Counted from the stretch's first letter, positions 46,030 to 60,170 are shown. The stretch: DNA of 64,000 bases from Cenococcum geophilum 1.58 (GCA_001692895.1 KV748189.1:1992432-2056431), one strand, 5' to 3'. Made by a program: numbers and translations. Notes: a model not told the origin generated them from the letters alone.

Positions 46030-47229
46030 ATATAGTAGAAGTTACTACTTAAACTTCTTACTTTGCTAAGAATACCTCCTAAAATACTACTATAAATCTT
46101 AGATCTCTATCTAATATAATTTTACTTAGTACTCTATGTCTTATAAATACTTCTTTAATATAGATTCTCGTAATATCCTCTATTAAGATTTCTTCTATAT
46201 ATACTATAAAGTAACCCTACTTAGTTAACTTGTCTACTATTACTAAGATTGTGTTATACTCTTATCCGGTAATAGGATCTCTTAACTTTAATAACTTAAT
46301 AATAAAGTCCTATAATATAACCTCCTATAGTCTCTCTAGTATTTTAATAGGTTATAGCCCTCTATATAGCTTATACCTTATTAGTTTATTTCTTTAGCAG
46401 TCTAGACACTCCTTTATTACTTTTCTTATAATATTTTAGATTCCGTTAATAATATATTCTTTTTATAGCCTTAACACTAAGCCTATTGCTCTATTACGTC
46501 CTTAAGTTATTCCCTTATAGAAGTCTTCTACGAAATGCTCTACTATACTTTTTAGAATGTACTTTACTTTTTAATTTTCGTATATATCCATTTATAGATC
46601 TTCTAGTTATACTTTTAGAATTCTTTATACTTAAAGGCTTTTTAGTATCTCGTAGACTCTTTCTAATTTATTATTCTCTTAAGTTACTACTAGCTTAGGG
46701 TGATTATATCTAATCTATTTATCCTTATCTTTATATAGTATTGCTCCTAATAGCTTCTTATTATTTTGTGATTCGGCTTTTCTACTAAGTACGTCTACTC
46801 TTATATTTTTAGTTCCTTTAGTATACCAAATCTTAAAATAGTATTCTGTAAGCATCTCTACCCATTTAACTTATCTTTAATTATTAGGAACCCCGTTAGG
46901 TTCTTATAATCCGTTTTAACTATAAATAGTTTTTCTGCGCCTTATAAGAATGCTCTCTATTTCTTAAGTACTATAACTATACCTAATAACTCCTTGTTAT
47001 AGACGTTATAGTTTAACTTTAGTAGTATTATCTTTTAACTATAATATAATACTAGATACTATGCGTCCTTATACTTCTATAGTAAATATACTCCTAGTAT
47101 ATAGTTTAATATATCTATTTCTATAACCATATCTAGTCCTAGTTAGTAGACTATAAGAATTAGCTCTTAGGTAAACAGCTTCTTAAGTTCCTTAAATAAC
47201 TTTTTTTATTTATCTCCCTATACCTATAG
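46030..47229 (-). pseudogene. Ty3-A0 piece 4: integrase and RNase H
   Basis: Collinear with 40030-41240 of Ty3-A2 and about 7990-9195 of Ty3-A1. Covers the integrase core and zinc region and most of RNase H on the minus strand. Ends at TSD ATAG (47226-47229) of Ty3-G. The open plus frame at 46486-46698 is a shadow. Confidence 0.8.
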
Positions 47230-47505
47230 TGTGGTGGTGTAATTTGGCCCCTAGATTTAATATCTAGATTAGGTATAGCTTTAGGAGAGCCTAGGCCTTA
47301 TATAAGTTATATAGATCGGTCTAGAGCCCTTAGAGTCTTTAATAACTTAAATAGGCACAACAGATATATAATATACTCTTTTCTTTCTTTCTTACTGCCT
47401 GTTTTACTAACTGATTATAACTAACTAACTGACTAACTGACCGACTAATAGACAGATAGACAGCACTGTGACTTTCCTATCTTAGAGAGGTCGTACCCTC
47501 CTATA
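47230..47505 (+). repeat. Ty3-G 5' LTR (276 bp)
   Basis: Begins TGTGGTGGTGTAATTTGG and ends GTACCCTCCTATA. Near its end it has a 4-bp-period stretch of AACT/GACT units (47411-47450) then GACAGATAGACAG. Pairs with 63495-63770. Confidence 0.93.
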
Positions 47506-47941
47506 TATTTTATGGCATTCCATATAGGGACGACGGCAAGCTCTTTGGATTAGAAGTCTAGCGCTATATATATAGGAGGCGTATAGGAATGTGCTGCAGC
47601 TACTAAAAACTGTTAAGTTACTATTACTGGAAGCCGTTAAGTTACTAATAGGTGCGGAAATTAAGTACGGAACTACTAGCGACGTACGCGTAGGCATCAC
47701 CATTATTAAGATAAGTTAATAATACTTTTGGAGATTGTTATCCAAGACCTATAGTAGATGGAATAGATAACTAGGAGTGGGAATATGAGTATGGGGTACG
47801 GCAGGACAGAGGATAAAAAAGAGGGTTATAATGTATTAGGACCAGCAGAAAGAAGTCTTTAATTTTTTATTTACTATATTTGCAACGGTCTATATAATTC
47901 TTTTAGTATTTATATAAGCCTCCCTTAAATTTATAAGAGTA

Positions 47942-50900
47942 ATGGCAATAGGACTAATAAAGGGAATACTAGGGATATTAGGCCCATTTTATAATGACGG
48001 CGGAAAAGAAAGTAGGCAGCCTGCTAACCTATAAAGTTTTCCTAACTTAGAGGATATGGTACTAGACCTAACTCTTATAACGTCTAGAACTAATAACCTT
48101 TAGTAAAGAGAGAATAAGAACTAGGAGGTTAATTTACCTATTTTAGGAGAAACTGCTAGTCTGTTATCTTATAATAAACCACTAATAGAATAAGATAAGG
48201 TATATATTATAGCCTAGCCTATACTAGCTCTAGGGACTCCAGGGACTCTTTACTTTACGGGATAAAACGTATCGCAATTTATTAAATAATACGAGCGACT
48301 ATATATTTAACACCGTGTTATAGACGATAAGAAGCATTAAGGACTTCCGGAATATTGTGACTATTAGATAGGGACCTAGATCTAAAGTTTATTTAGGTTT
48401 ATTATTAGCAGATAGACGGAACTCGTAAGAAAGCTCTGGATAGACTACTAAGGAAGTAACTACTTTTAATAAGTTAAGATGGTAGAATTCTTGGAAGCGT
48501 ATATACTATAGTATAGGAATAACCCACCTAGTAGTATACGCGAGTACTACAGACAATTTATACTGATTTCCTAAAAGGTTACTAAAGCTGGTAATTTAGA
48601 AAACCGTAAATAAGGATACTGGTTTGCAAAAGGACTCCTATTTAAATATTAAAAATATGCTATAACTAAGACAGGAGCTAACCCGGATAGATAAAAGTCT
48701 TTTAACTTCTACCTGCTAAGGAGGGCTGTAAAAGATAGGCTTAATTCGTATAAGGGCGTAGACTACTTATTAATAATAAACCCTAAGGAGTAAGGTCTCC
48801 GTTAACTAGTTAGACAATTCTATAAGTAGCAGCTAGCTATATTAAACTAGAGAGATACTACTCTTTAGCCGCTTGTAGTTTCTTAGCTAAATAAGTTAGT
48901 AAGTGCCTATTATATAACCTAAGAGACGGACCCTAAGCTAGAGAGCCTTACTAGTTAACTCCGGAAGCTTAATCTTAGCATAGTGAAATTGGCAAACGTT
49001 ATATCTTTAATGCTGTTCCTTAATAGAATTCGCTAAGACCTAATATGGTATATACAGCTCCTAAATAAGGCGTTAGCGCGTTAAGAATAAGTAGGTCTGT
49101 AATTAGTAACAAATAATAACGGACTGCTGCCGTCCTATAAAGGGGCGCTATAAGAGCGATATAAGCTAGGTCTAGGAAGGTATAGAGGACTAAGAAACCC
49201 TAGTATATACTAGGCATAAGCTAAAACGTATTATAGATGTAAAGGCCTTTATTATTTTATTAACTAATACCCAGAGCTCTAAGAACTAGTTAGCTAGGGG
49301 TTCTTATATATAAACAAGAATAACCAAATCTGTACTAGAACACGTTAGTGCCTAGAAAATCCACTCCCGTATTTACTAAGCAGCTATTAAATTTAGTTCC
49401 TTAAAGACTGGCTGAGGCAGAATGCGAATATTAATCCTAATACGACGGCGATAGGCATCTAACTAAATGCATCCTTAGTAGAGCTTATAGAAAGCAATAG
49501 CGCTAAAAGTAAAAAAGAGCTTAGTGAGTTCTGGGGAGATATATACTAAGTGGAGTTAGTATACGTTAATCCAGTAGGAGCAGCAACTTAGTTATAGCCT
49601 ATAATATGGTTATACGATCTTAGGAAGCCGAGAGGAGATATTAGGGTAATAAAACCACCTTTAAAACCGACTAGTTTGTAACCGGCAATAGTTTAAAATA
49701 TACAACTAGGAGGACATATCTAAATCGCACTATAACTATAGCGGTAGGCCCCCTAATTACCAGTAAATAATAAGGAGACTAATAAAATAGACTATACTAA
49801 ATAGCTAAGAAGAGAAGTAGAATAAGAAACGGAAGTAACTGTAACTGCTAAAGCACCGCGACTAAAGCCGGTTAGGATAATAGATATATTAAAGGGGAAC
49901 GTCCTAAGCCTAACCGTAATAGCGGACAAGATCTTGTTAAAAACTATTAAAGTTACTATTAGTAATTACCTTATATATATACCTAAAGTTATAAGGTTAT
50001 TCTTTAAGCCTCTTCTACTACCTCTTATAGAACCTTACTAATAAAAGTAAAAGGGCGTTAAGGTATCTATATTATCGGCGTACCTAACGTTTTATGCTAA
50101 TTAAGCTGGCTTAATAACTATAGAGGTAGACCAGATTAAATGGGAAGTAGGATTTACCCAGTTTTGATGATAATATCTAAAGGTAGAAGTATAGATAGGA
50201 GATAAAAGGGTTAAGTGTTTAATTAACTCTAAAGCGGAGCTTAACCTTATTAAGAAAAGTGTAGCTCTATAATACGGCTTGCCGATATTAAGTCTGCCCC
50301 TATAGTTATAGGGTATATATCTAATATTTACAAATAGGACTTAGTCTAAGTTTATTAGATTAGTATATATAGCCCCTATAGTTATAGGGGACGTCTTAAT
50401 ATCTACGACTTTTATTACTATGGGAGAAATATTATATAAGGTAATACTTAGTAAGCCGTAGTTAGTAAGGGTTAGGCTAGTAATATAGTAAACCGTAATA
50501 GGCTAGGTATCTTATATTATTTAATTAGAAAATGGCGGAGTTAAAATAAGGTTCTTAATATCCTATAAAGATGCAATATTCCTTAGACTAGATAAAGGAA
50601 TTAATATAGGTAGTAGTTTAGGAAATATATAACCAGTATAACCGCTAGGATTGTATCTAGGGTTACTTATAACCCGGCGTATTAGGATAAAGAGGACGCT
50701 AAGGACGGAGAGGAGGGAAATAAGGTGCGACTTTAATAAGGACGTTTGCTATTCTAAATATCCACTAAATAGGGTAATTAACGGGAAGAAGAGCATAACG
50801 CTAGATAGAGAGAGCTTAACAGCAAAACGTTAAAGGAAGTTCTAAAGAAGTACTTGGGAGGAAGGCAGAAGCCAGTGTTTAAAGTAAAGGCTAGATCCCT

Positions 50901-53582
50901 TATATATTAAATATTAAAGATAACGGATTTATTTATAATATAAATAAAAGGCTATAGGAGTAAGGCCTAATAGAACGCTATAAGTGTAGCAACTGCGTAT
51001 AAATAAAAGGCAGAGAAGGTCCGCCTAGTTAATTCATTAGTACTAGATAAAACGGTTATAGGAGGAATAATAGAGTGGTAAGAAGTGGCCTTGCGTCGGC
51101 AAAAGGCGTCCATTTAAGGGTTACCCCTTAGTCTATATAATTATTTCCTTAAGCCATAGTATACTAAGCTGGCCTATAGTGCACGGCTAAAGCTAAAACA
51201 ATTAGAGCGCGTAATTATAGGGGACCTCTAGCTAAGAGAATAAGAAATCTTTAAGGCTATATTATTTAACTAAGAAGAAGCTCTAGTATGGGAGTTCTCT
51301 AGGATAGGTCGTATTAGTAGAGACATAACTCTACTATTAAAGATTAAGACTGTACTGTATAAAGCATAGCAAGTACTAAACTTCCCTATACTAAGAGCCC
51401 TATAAGGGGAAGTAATAAATATATTACGAGAATAACTAGCTTAAGGGACTCTGGAATATTGTAAAAGCCTATATAGGAATCTATAGTTTCTTATAAGCAA
51501 AAAGGAATACAAAAAGTACCAGCTAATTAACGCGGCAATAAATATTAACTAAGTAACTATTAGGGACGTAAATCTGCCGCTATATGCTAATAAGTTTTCT
51601 AAGGAGTTTGCGGGGTGTAAAGTTATATCTTTAGTGGACTTCTTCTTTAGATATAACTAATTGAAGCTGGATATAGAAAGCAGGAACTTAATAGCCTTTA
51701 TAATACCTCTAGGACTTCTATAACAAACGACGGTACCTATAAAAGGAATAAATTTGGTAGCCTAGTTTGTAAGGACAATTACTAAGATTTTAGAGCGATA
51801 TATCCCACACTATACCTAACCGTTTCTAGATAATATTATAGTAAAAGGACTATAGATAAAGTATAATGGAGAAGAAAGTCTTTTAGGCGTGCGTAAATAC
51901 ATTCTAGAATACATTATATGGCTAAACGGAGTACTTACAGATTTAGAACAAGCTGGGTGTACAATCTTAGGCGCAAAGTCTTATTTCTATAAGGACGAGA
52001 TTATAGTAGTTAGTTACCGCTATAATGGAAAGGGGCGATATCCGGAAGAGTTAAAAGTTATAAAGATTATTTACTGGAGAGACTATAAAGACGTTATATC
52101 TGCCCGAGCCTTTATAGGAGTTGTCGCATATTACTAAATATAGGTAGAAGACTTTGTAATAAAGGCAGAGCCAATCTTCCAACTACTATAAGTAAACGTT
52201 CCGTTTATATAGAGTATAGAGCAGATAACTGCTATAAAGACTCTAAAGTATACAATTACTACCGCACCTGTATTAGTTTAACTAGATTATAGTAAGGGGG
52301 CTAGGCTAATTATTCTTACCGTTAACGAATATAAAAATGGGTAGGGATGCGGTCTTATATAACTGGACGTATAAGGTTATCACTACCTATATTAATATAA
52401 GAGCGGTATTTAGTCTTAAGCGGAGCAGAAGTATAATGTAGGAAAGCTTAAATATCGGGCATTGCTATATGCATTAAAGAAGTGTTAAGTGTACCTATAC
52501 GGTGTCTACTTTACGGTTAAGACGGATACGAATACCTTAGTCACGTAACTAAATTGTGCTGCTACTAATTTACCAGGAGCCTTAATAATACGATGGCTAG
52601 CATGGATTTAGTTATAGGACTTTAATATTAGGCATATTCTAGGGAAGAAGAATAGCCTAGCTAATAGACTATTATAACGACTACTAGATAGCGAATAACC
52701 TAATAAGCCGACTAAAGATATTAAAGAGTTTATTAACTATAAATTAAGTGCTTTAGAATACACGGCTAGCCTAGTTAAAATAGAGGTGGATCTACTACTA
52801 GAAGACTTGTATTTAGGGGAGTCTTAGAAGATTATAAAATAGCTAGTAACCTTATAACGTCTAGAAGAAATAAATACTAAAGAATTTAAAAAGTTTAAAT
52901 AATATGCGCTAAAATTCCTAGTGCGTAATTAACAGCTCTTTTACTAATAGTTAAAAAAATATACTAATATAAAGGGTAGTTAATAACAAGGACGCTTAGT
53001 AAGAGATTATTAAAAGCCTTTATAATTAAAGCGAACATTATAAATAAAAAGGAACGTATTAGAGGATCTTAAATTAATATTAGTAGCCAGGGCTATAGGA
53101 TTAGATATTATAGTATATTAAGTCGTATCTATAATACTAGGAGTAATAGCTAAAATAGGAAGAAGAAGTAATATACCCTATATAGGAGTCTACCTTATAG
53201 TAATAAGTAGTAGTAGATATTACGTTTATGCCTCTAAGCCGTCTTAGATTCTAGTACCTAGCTATTACTTAAGAATATATATCTAAATGGGTAGAAGCTT
53301 GGGCCCTTTAAAATAAGGATATAAAAAGTATAGCAAAGTTCCTCTATAAAGATGTTATCTGCCAATAGGGAGCATTTAGATAGCTCTCTGTAGATAGCGG
53401 AGGAGAGAATGCTAACGTTACCGTTGCGCTCGCAGAGCTCTATAATATTAAGAGGGTTATAGCTTCCGCTTACCACGCTTAGGCGTAAGGCTTTATAGAG
53501 CGAGGCTACAAACCTATAATAGACGCTTTGGCGAAGATGGATGGCTTATAGCTGGGCAATCTTTATACCATTTTGTGGGCAG
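47942..53582 (+). pseudogene. Ty3-G gag-pol (gag to integrase core)
   Basis: ATG at 47942 (MAIGLIKGILGILG), the first good Met after the LTR. Gag: an IKQYERLYI and RKLWIDYQG-like capsid part, then a zinc-knuckle remnant YRCKGLYYFINQYP near 49235 (first residue probably Cys). Protease: VKCLINSKAEL near 50215 (D-S-G now N-S-K). Reverse transcriptase: LVDFFFRYN near 51635 and PFLDNIIVKG near 51820 (second Asp to Asn); open piece 51889-52137. RNase H: LKYRALLYALKKC near 52450 and RWLAWI near 52590. Integrase: SVDSGGENANVTVAL near 53390. Interrupted in integrase by Ty3-H. Confidence 0.85.
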
Positions 53583-53952
53583 TGTCACGGGACACCCCCG
53601 TAACACCTTGCATACGTCCACCTGTTTCCACCGACTCAGCAATTAGAGACTAACCGCGAAATAGCAATTTGACGGCAATCTGATGGCAATCTAACGGCAA
53701 TCTATAGTATTCTGCCATATTCTGCCAAGTTCCACTAAATTCTGCTAAGTTCTGCCAGGACTATGACCTGAACCCTATTCTGCCCATATACGTATTGACC
53801 AAGCAACCAAGTTAACGATATATGCCCTTTCTTCCCGTTTCCCTACCTTCTTTCCTTACGCAACGTCTTAACTTTATTACGCAGTTTATGTATATAGCTT
53901 AATAATACCTACTTCGCTATATATTATTACCGCTTATGCTTACTCCGTGACA
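53583..53952 (+). repeat. Ty3-H 5' LTR (370 bp)
   Basis: Begins TGTCACGGGACACCC and ends CTCCGTGACA. Has two internal short-repeat arrays: an 11-bp unit GGCAATCTRAC (about 53670-53705) and a 10-bp unit TTCTGCYAAG (about 53708-53760). TSD GGCAG at 53578-53582. Confidence 0.95.
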
Positions 53953-53988
53953 CTACGTTGCGTTAAAAACCTATACTACCCTTTAAAA

Positions 53989-55250
53989 ATGTAGAACGAC
54001 CCTAAAGCCCCCGTAACGGCCGACGCTATTATAGCTGTACTCTAAGAACAATTAGTAGGTATATAGAAGTCCTTTACGGACGCCCTTATATAGTACTAAG
54101 CTACTTTGACTTAATAGCAAGCCGAATAAAAAGCACGACAATAATAATTGATTAAAGTACTTTAAGAAGAAGTCCGCATCCTTAAGATGCCTATATTAAG
54201 GCCCTAAGACCAAACGCTATTTTTGGAGATGAATACGCGGAACGCAAGCCCCGAATTAGTAGTAGTTACTTATCCTATAGAACCGACTACTATACTAAAA
54301 CGATTTAAGAAACTACTAGACCCCCTAGTATTCACCGGTAAACGATAAGAGCTTTGGTTATTCTTAAGCCGGCTTAAGAATAAGCTAACTAGTAATGCTA
54401 ACCGCTACCTAACTAAAGCTAACTAACTCTATTACGCCCTAAGTTAACTAGGAGGAGATATAGCTGACCTTATTAAACCTCTCTAACCAAACTTAGTATA
54501 AAGCCTAGTTATACTTCTTAAAGCCATATACAGTAACCCGAACCGCTAAGCCACTGCTTAAAGAAAGATAAACCAAATAACTTAAGAAAAGAAAAGTTTC
54601 CTAGTATACTTTTCCGAATTTAACTGCTACGTAAAGGAAACAGGCTAGAATAACTCCGCACTAATTAACAGCCTTATTAAGTTCTTAAGCCCTAAACTGA
54701 AAACCTCCCTAATAGGCGTAGACCTTCTAGAAACTCTTAACGTTTGCGTAAACGTTATTAATAAACGGTATAATAATATACTACGCCTTATACTAAAGCC
54801 CGTTTATTAGTATAATATAACAACCCCGTAAACGTCTACTAAGTTATTATCTTAACCTAAGCACCCTGACGCCATAGATATTAATACTAGGACCCTAGGA
54901 TACGCCCTATTAGGGTCCTTTAAGTAAGAATAACGTATTAAGCTAGGCCTTTACTTTAAATGTGGAAGTGGCTCCCACCTTTTAAACTACTGCTCCGTCC
55001 CTATACCCCGAAACGATTTACGAACGGCTAGCACTGGCAGCCGTTTACTATATCGATCTTTCAGTTACCGTCCCTAATCTTTATCTAATTCCACCCCTAC
55101 GTCTAGTAAGCACTATTTATAAGGATAAAGCTATAGCTGACGTCCTATAAGAACCCCACCCCAATTGCCTCTAAAAGGAAGGTCCTAGAGCTAAGTCGCT
55201 CTCCGGGACGGCTCTGCTATAGGATCTCGTTAAACGCATTTAACGTCACG
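53989..55250 (+). pseudogene. Ty3-H gag
   Basis: ATG at 53989 followed directly by TAG (probably CAG). A capsid-like region lies at about 54290-54800 (KRFKKLLDPLVFTGK, then FLVYFSEFNCYVKE). A zinc knuckle lies at about 54950-54992: YFKCGSGSHLLNYC, which fits C-x2-C-x4-H-x4-C if the first Tyr was Cys. A Pro/Ser-rich tail follows. Stops are TAA/TAG. Confidence 0.82.
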
Positions 55251-58200
55251 AACTCTAACTCTTAGGACCGTAGCATAACTATCAACTGTTATCTTTGGCA
55301 GAATAGTTAATAGGCTAACGCTCAAATCCTAATTGATATAGGAGCTAGCGGCATAGGATTTATTAATAAGATCTTTGTATAAGATAATGGTTTTATTCTA
55401 ACCCCCCTTAACTAGTATATTAACGTATTTAGATTTAATGGCAAACGTACCGTCTTAGGCCATATTACTTACGTGGTAACCCTAAGACTCTAATACCTAA
55501 ACTACGAAGAACTGATTAAGCTTTTTGTTACCACCCTAGGTCACTTAGTAATCCTTAGATAACCCTAGATAAAGCTATATAAGGTGACTATTAATTAGGA
55601 TAACCTTAAGCTTCTATTTACCGCCTCCTGTTGTAAGTAGAAGTGTTATATAATACACCGCCTTGACCCCGAACTAAAATCTAGGGAATCCGCTAAGATC
55701 TACTAGCCTAAGATTTCCACCGACATCTATTAAGGATCTGGGAATTCTACTAAACTCCACGAATTGGCCCTAAGCACTGTACTGCCTAAAGATAGGTAGA
55801 AGCTTAAGCTTACTACACGAAGATATTAGAAGGACTAGTATCCAACCATAAAAAGGATTCTTAAAGAACCTAAACCCAAATCTGATATTGACTTTATACC
55901 CAATACCGAACCTAAACCTAAATAAGAAACTATGGATAATCCGAGCGAGCTTAGTACCCTAAATATCCGCATGATTAGAGCTACTCTATTAGCGCAACTT
56001 ACTAAGAAACCTAAATATACGATCTTTGCTGTTACTATGGCTGATATTAAGAAGGCCTTAGCACCGAAGAAGCACACTAACCCTACTATAAAGGTACTAG
56101 TAGAGTACCATAACCGCCTAGAGGTATTCTTATAAAAGGAAGCCGATAAGCTACCGGAACACTGATTATACGACCATAAGATTGTACTTAAAGAAGGAAA
56201 GCAGCCTAGATTTGGACCCTTATATAGGATGTCCTAAAATGAACTCTAAGTACTATAAAAGTATTTAGATGAGAACCTAAGCAAAGGATTTATTAGAGCA
56301 AGCTTATCGCCTATAGCCGCACTAGTGATCTTTATTAAGAAACCTAGCGGCGGTCTACGCTTCTATATAGACTACCGAGCTCTTAACGCTATTACCATTA
56401 AGAACCAATATCTGATCCCGTTAATATAGGAGACACTAAACCGACTAAGTAAGGCTCGCTACTATACAAAGCTTAATATTATCTCTGCATTTAACCGCCT
56501 CCGTATAGCAAAAGGAGATAAATGGCTTACTGCATTTCGTACTCGGTATAGACTATTTAAATACTTAGTGACGCCATTTAGCCTCATAAACGCTTCGAGC
56601 TTGTTTTAACATTATATAAATAACACCCTGCGCCCCTACCTAGATATCTTCTATACTGCTTATATCGACGATATCTTGATATATAGTAATAACCTGACCG
56701 AATATCGGAAATACGTTAACCTTGTCCTATAAGCCCTACACGGAGCTGGTCTATAATTAGATATAGATAAATATAAGTTCTATAAAACGAAAGTCCTATA
56801 CCTTAGACTCCTTATTTCTATAAACGGTATATAAATGGACCTAAAGAAAGTCGAAGCAATTGTAAACTGGTAAGAACCCGAGAACGTTAAGGACGTAAGA
56901 GCCTTTATAGGATTTGCTAATTTCTATTAACGGTTTATTAATAACTTCTCCGCCCTAGTTTTACCCCTTATAGCTCTAACCTAAAAGGATAAAGTCTTTG
57001 TTTTTGATAAGGAATGTAAGAAGGCCTTTGCCTATCTAAAGGTTATATTTACTACTGCGCCTATACTTTAATACTTCGACCTAAACCGAATAAGTGTTAT
57101 AGAAGCCGACTTATCTAACTATATCACTAGAGGCATCCTGTTTTAATATAACGAGGATGGAGTATTGCACCCTATAGCATACTTCTTAAAATGACTAAGC
57201 CTAGCCAAATATAACTACGAGATCTACGATAAGGAATTGTTAGCTATTATTAGATATTTTAAATAATGGCGACCCAAACTAGAAGGCGCTAAATTTTTAA
57301 TTAAGGTCCTTAGCGACTATAAGAACCTGTAGTACTTTACGACCACGAAATAGCTGAGTCACCGTTAGGCCCGCTGGTTAGAATATCTGTCTCGTTTCTG
57401 ATTCTTAATTATATACCGCCCAGGCGTCTAAGGCTAAAAGCCTGATGCTCTAACCTGATGCTCGTAAGACGCGCCAGCCTTAAAAGAAGCGCGCTCTTAC
57501 TGAAATTAGACCCTAATTCGCCCTAAACTATTTAACCCTCCTACTAAAGATCTTATGGTATACGTCCTTGAAATAACTGATTAATCGATTAAATAGATTA
57601 TAGTTAATAAATACTTAAATAACGAGTTTATCTAAGAGACGCTTAAGCTAATGCAAGATGGCATTAGACGCTCTAAAAAGATTTCTTTAAGTAAATATAA
57701 AGCCTATGGAAACCGCTTATATTACTAGAACCGTCTAATTATCCCTAATTACAATAAGCTTAAGCTTAAACTCCTTAAACATATATATAATTTACCTATC
57801 GCCGGCCACCCGGGCCAAGGAAAGACCCTAAAACTACTTTAACGGGAGTATTATTGGCCGAACATGTATAATATGACATAAAGGTATGTCTCTAGCTGCT
57901 ATACCTACCGACGAGCTAAAGCCTTGCATGAGACGTATAACGGTCTTTTAAAGCCGCTACCTGTTCCGGACCGAAGATAAAGGGATATCTTAATTAACTT
58001 TATTGTTGACCTTCCTAAGAGTAAAGGCTGTACGAACATTATGGTAGTTATAGACTGACTATCTAAAATAAGACACTTGATCGCCTGCCCTAATATGTTA
58101 ACGCCTGCCGTCACTTAACTATTCCTAAATTATGTATGGAAACTCCACGGACTCCCTAAAACGATTATCTCCAATAAAGGCAGCCAGTTTATCTTAGTAT

Positions 58201-59087
58201 TCTAGAAAAAACTAACTACTTAACTCTGTATTAAAGCACTGTTATTTACCGTATATTACCTAGAAACGGATAGCCAAATAGAACGCGTAAATGCTATAAT
58301 GGAATAGTATATTTGGATATATACGTCGTATTTATAGGATGACTGGATTAACTAGCTCGTATTTGCCGAGTTTACTATAAATAACTCTATCTTGGAAACC
58401 ACGAAAGTCTCCCTATTCCTAGCTAATTACGGCTAGCACCTACAAATGGGTTTTAAACCCTTTAGTAATATTCCTTACCCCGCTTATTACGCCTTATAAG
58501 TTATAGAAGCAAATAAATTTGTAGAGAAGATGGAAGAACTATAACAGTTCCTTACTAATGAGATAATATGGGCTTAATCTATCTACAAAGCCGCAGCAAA
58601 TAAGAAACAAACCCTAGCACCGGCCTACCAAATTAGTGATTTTGTCTGGCTAGATATAAGAAATCTGAATATAAAATAACCTATTAAGAAACTTAATTGG
58701 AAGAACGCTGGCCCTTATAAGGTTAAAAAGGTTATCTCTCCTTATGCCTACCGATTGAAGCTCCCTAATACGGTTAAAATCCATCCCGTATTCTATACGT
58801 TAGTCCTCCGCCCTACTGCCCCTGTATTAGACGCCCTGCCTAAATAGATATAAGACCCTCCTCTACTAGTTAAAGTAGATGGTAAGAACAAGTACTTTAT
58901 TNAAAGAATTAACGATATTAAGTATAATAAACGGAAACGCTAATATATATATCTTATAAAATGGAGAGGCTTTACTAAGTCCTTATGGGAACCCGTTAAC
59001 TCTATAGGACTTATATAAGCCGCAGAAGACTTTTATAAACTCTACCTAGAACTACTATAGCCCTATCTCGCAGAAGCTCGAGTTTAA
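55250..59087 (+). pseudogene. Ty3-H pol with C-terminal chromodomain
   Basis: Protease: ILIDIGASGIGFI near 55330 (D-I-G for D-S/T-G). Linker open at 55932-56135. Reverse transcriptase: [12 protein letters not shown]-like block near 56365 and AYIDDILIYSNN at 56658-56693, intact. RNase H: EADLSNYITRGIL near 57105 and YDKELLAIIRYF near 57225. Integrase: HPGQGKTLKLL near 57808, VVIDWLSKIRHL near 58045 (Trp as TGA), SNKGSQF near 58170, ETDSQIERVNAIMEQY near 58265. Chromodomain: IYLIKWRGFTKSLWEPVN near 58945-59000. End at TAA 59085-59087 just before the polypurine tract. In related chromoviruses the chromodomain steers integration to H3K9-methylated DNA. One N at 58902. Confidence 0.92.
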
Positions 59088-59098
59088 AGGGGGGGTAC
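59088..59098 (+). other. Ty3-H polypurine tract
   Basis: AGGGGGGGTAC lies directly between the pol stop and the 3' LTR start TGTTATAGG. Confidence 0.8.
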
Positions 59099-59468
59099 TG
59101 TTATAGGATACCCCCGTAACACCTTGCACACGTTTACCTGTTTCTACTAACTTAGTAATTAGAGACTAACCATAAAATGGCAATTTGACGGCAATCTAAT
59201 GGCAATCTAACGGTAATCTATGGCATTCTGCTATATTCTGCTAAGTTCTACTAAATTCTGCTAAGTTCTGCTAGGACCACGACCTAAACCCTATTCTGCC
59301 TATGTACGTGTTAACTAAGCAACCAAGTCAATGATATATGCCCTTTCTTCCCGTTTCCCTACCTTCTTTTCTTACGTAATGTCTTGACTTTATCACGCAG
59401 TTTATATACATAGCTTAATAATACCTACTTTGCTATATATTATTACCGCTTATGCTCACTCCGTAACA
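59099..59468 (+). repeat. Ty3-H 3' LTR (370 bp)
   Basis: Begins TGTTATAGGATACCC and ends CACTCCGTAACA. Differences from the left LTR are mainly C-to-T and G-to-A. Confidence 0.95.
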
Positions 59469-59473
59469 GGTAG

Positions 59474-60170
59474 ATAGAATAACTATTAAGCAGCCTATAG
59501 GAATAACACTAGTAAGAGTTATATATAGATATAAGCATATTCTTCCTATTAAACTCTGCATACCTACTTAGTAGACGCTGCCTTAGTAAATAGTCCGGAC
59601 TACTATAGAGCTACTAGCACTTTATATAAAGCAGTTTGACCAAAGAGACGTAGATATAAAAGAGGCTGTTATATATATAAGACGACTAAGGGTAGTAAAT
59701 AAGGAGTACTTTAATAACACTTACCGTATTTACTAGGACGGATTTAAAGTTAGAGATATAGTTATACTTTATAATACGTAGCTTAAGTAAGACTATTTTA
59801 GTAGTCGCAAGTTGGATCTAAAATGGCTAGGCCCGTTTTGTGTATATAAGAGTTACCCTTATAAAGGATAGTACTTAATTAAGGATCTTAACGGCACGCT
59901 ATTCTGTAATTAAACTCTAGGGAATAGATTAAAGAAGTTCTATTAATAATAGATATTTAAGGTCCACTAGGAAGATTGGCTTAACTAATTAAGCGGAACT
60001 ATACTATAAGAAATAATAGCAGAGCTAGAACCTAAGGAGGATACTATATAAAATCTACTAGTATTATAACGCCATATAGTTTAAGAAGTGCGCGTTTTAG
60101 AAAGATTGTTTAACAGAACTAAGTATAAAATATTTAACTAAGGGACAGTTAAGTTCTAAGGTGGGGGAGG
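59474..60170 (+). pseudogene. Ty3-G integrase C-terminal part
   Basis: Continues the integrase frame from 53582: ITIKQPIGITLVRVIYRYKHIL, then IRRLRVVNKEYFNNTYR, VRDIVILYNT and LKWLGPFCVYKSYPYKGQ, the typical gypsy integrase C-terminal fold. It ends near 60170 with VKFQGGGGDVDN. No chromodomain is seen here, unlike Ty3-A, Ty3-C and Ty3-H. Confidence 0.82.

Larger units (their letters stand above)
53583..59468 (+). mobile_element. Ty3-H, complete chromodomain Ty3/gypsy retrotransposon (5886 bp)
   Basis: Two 370-bp LTRs; TSD GGCAG and GGTAG (59469-59473), one C-to-T change. Removing the element and one TSD restores the integrase reading LYTILWADRITIKQPIG of Ty3-G exactly, proving the boundaries. 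Gag and pol are on the plus strand, with a polypurine tract (GGGGGGG then TAC) before the 3' LTR. Less decayed than Ty3-A: the YIDD box is intact. Confidence 0.97.

Noticed and set aside
47411-47460. Centromeric or telomeric satellite (AACT/GACT units)
   Set aside because: Part of the Ty3-G LTR; the same run occurs in the right LTR at about 63675-63720.
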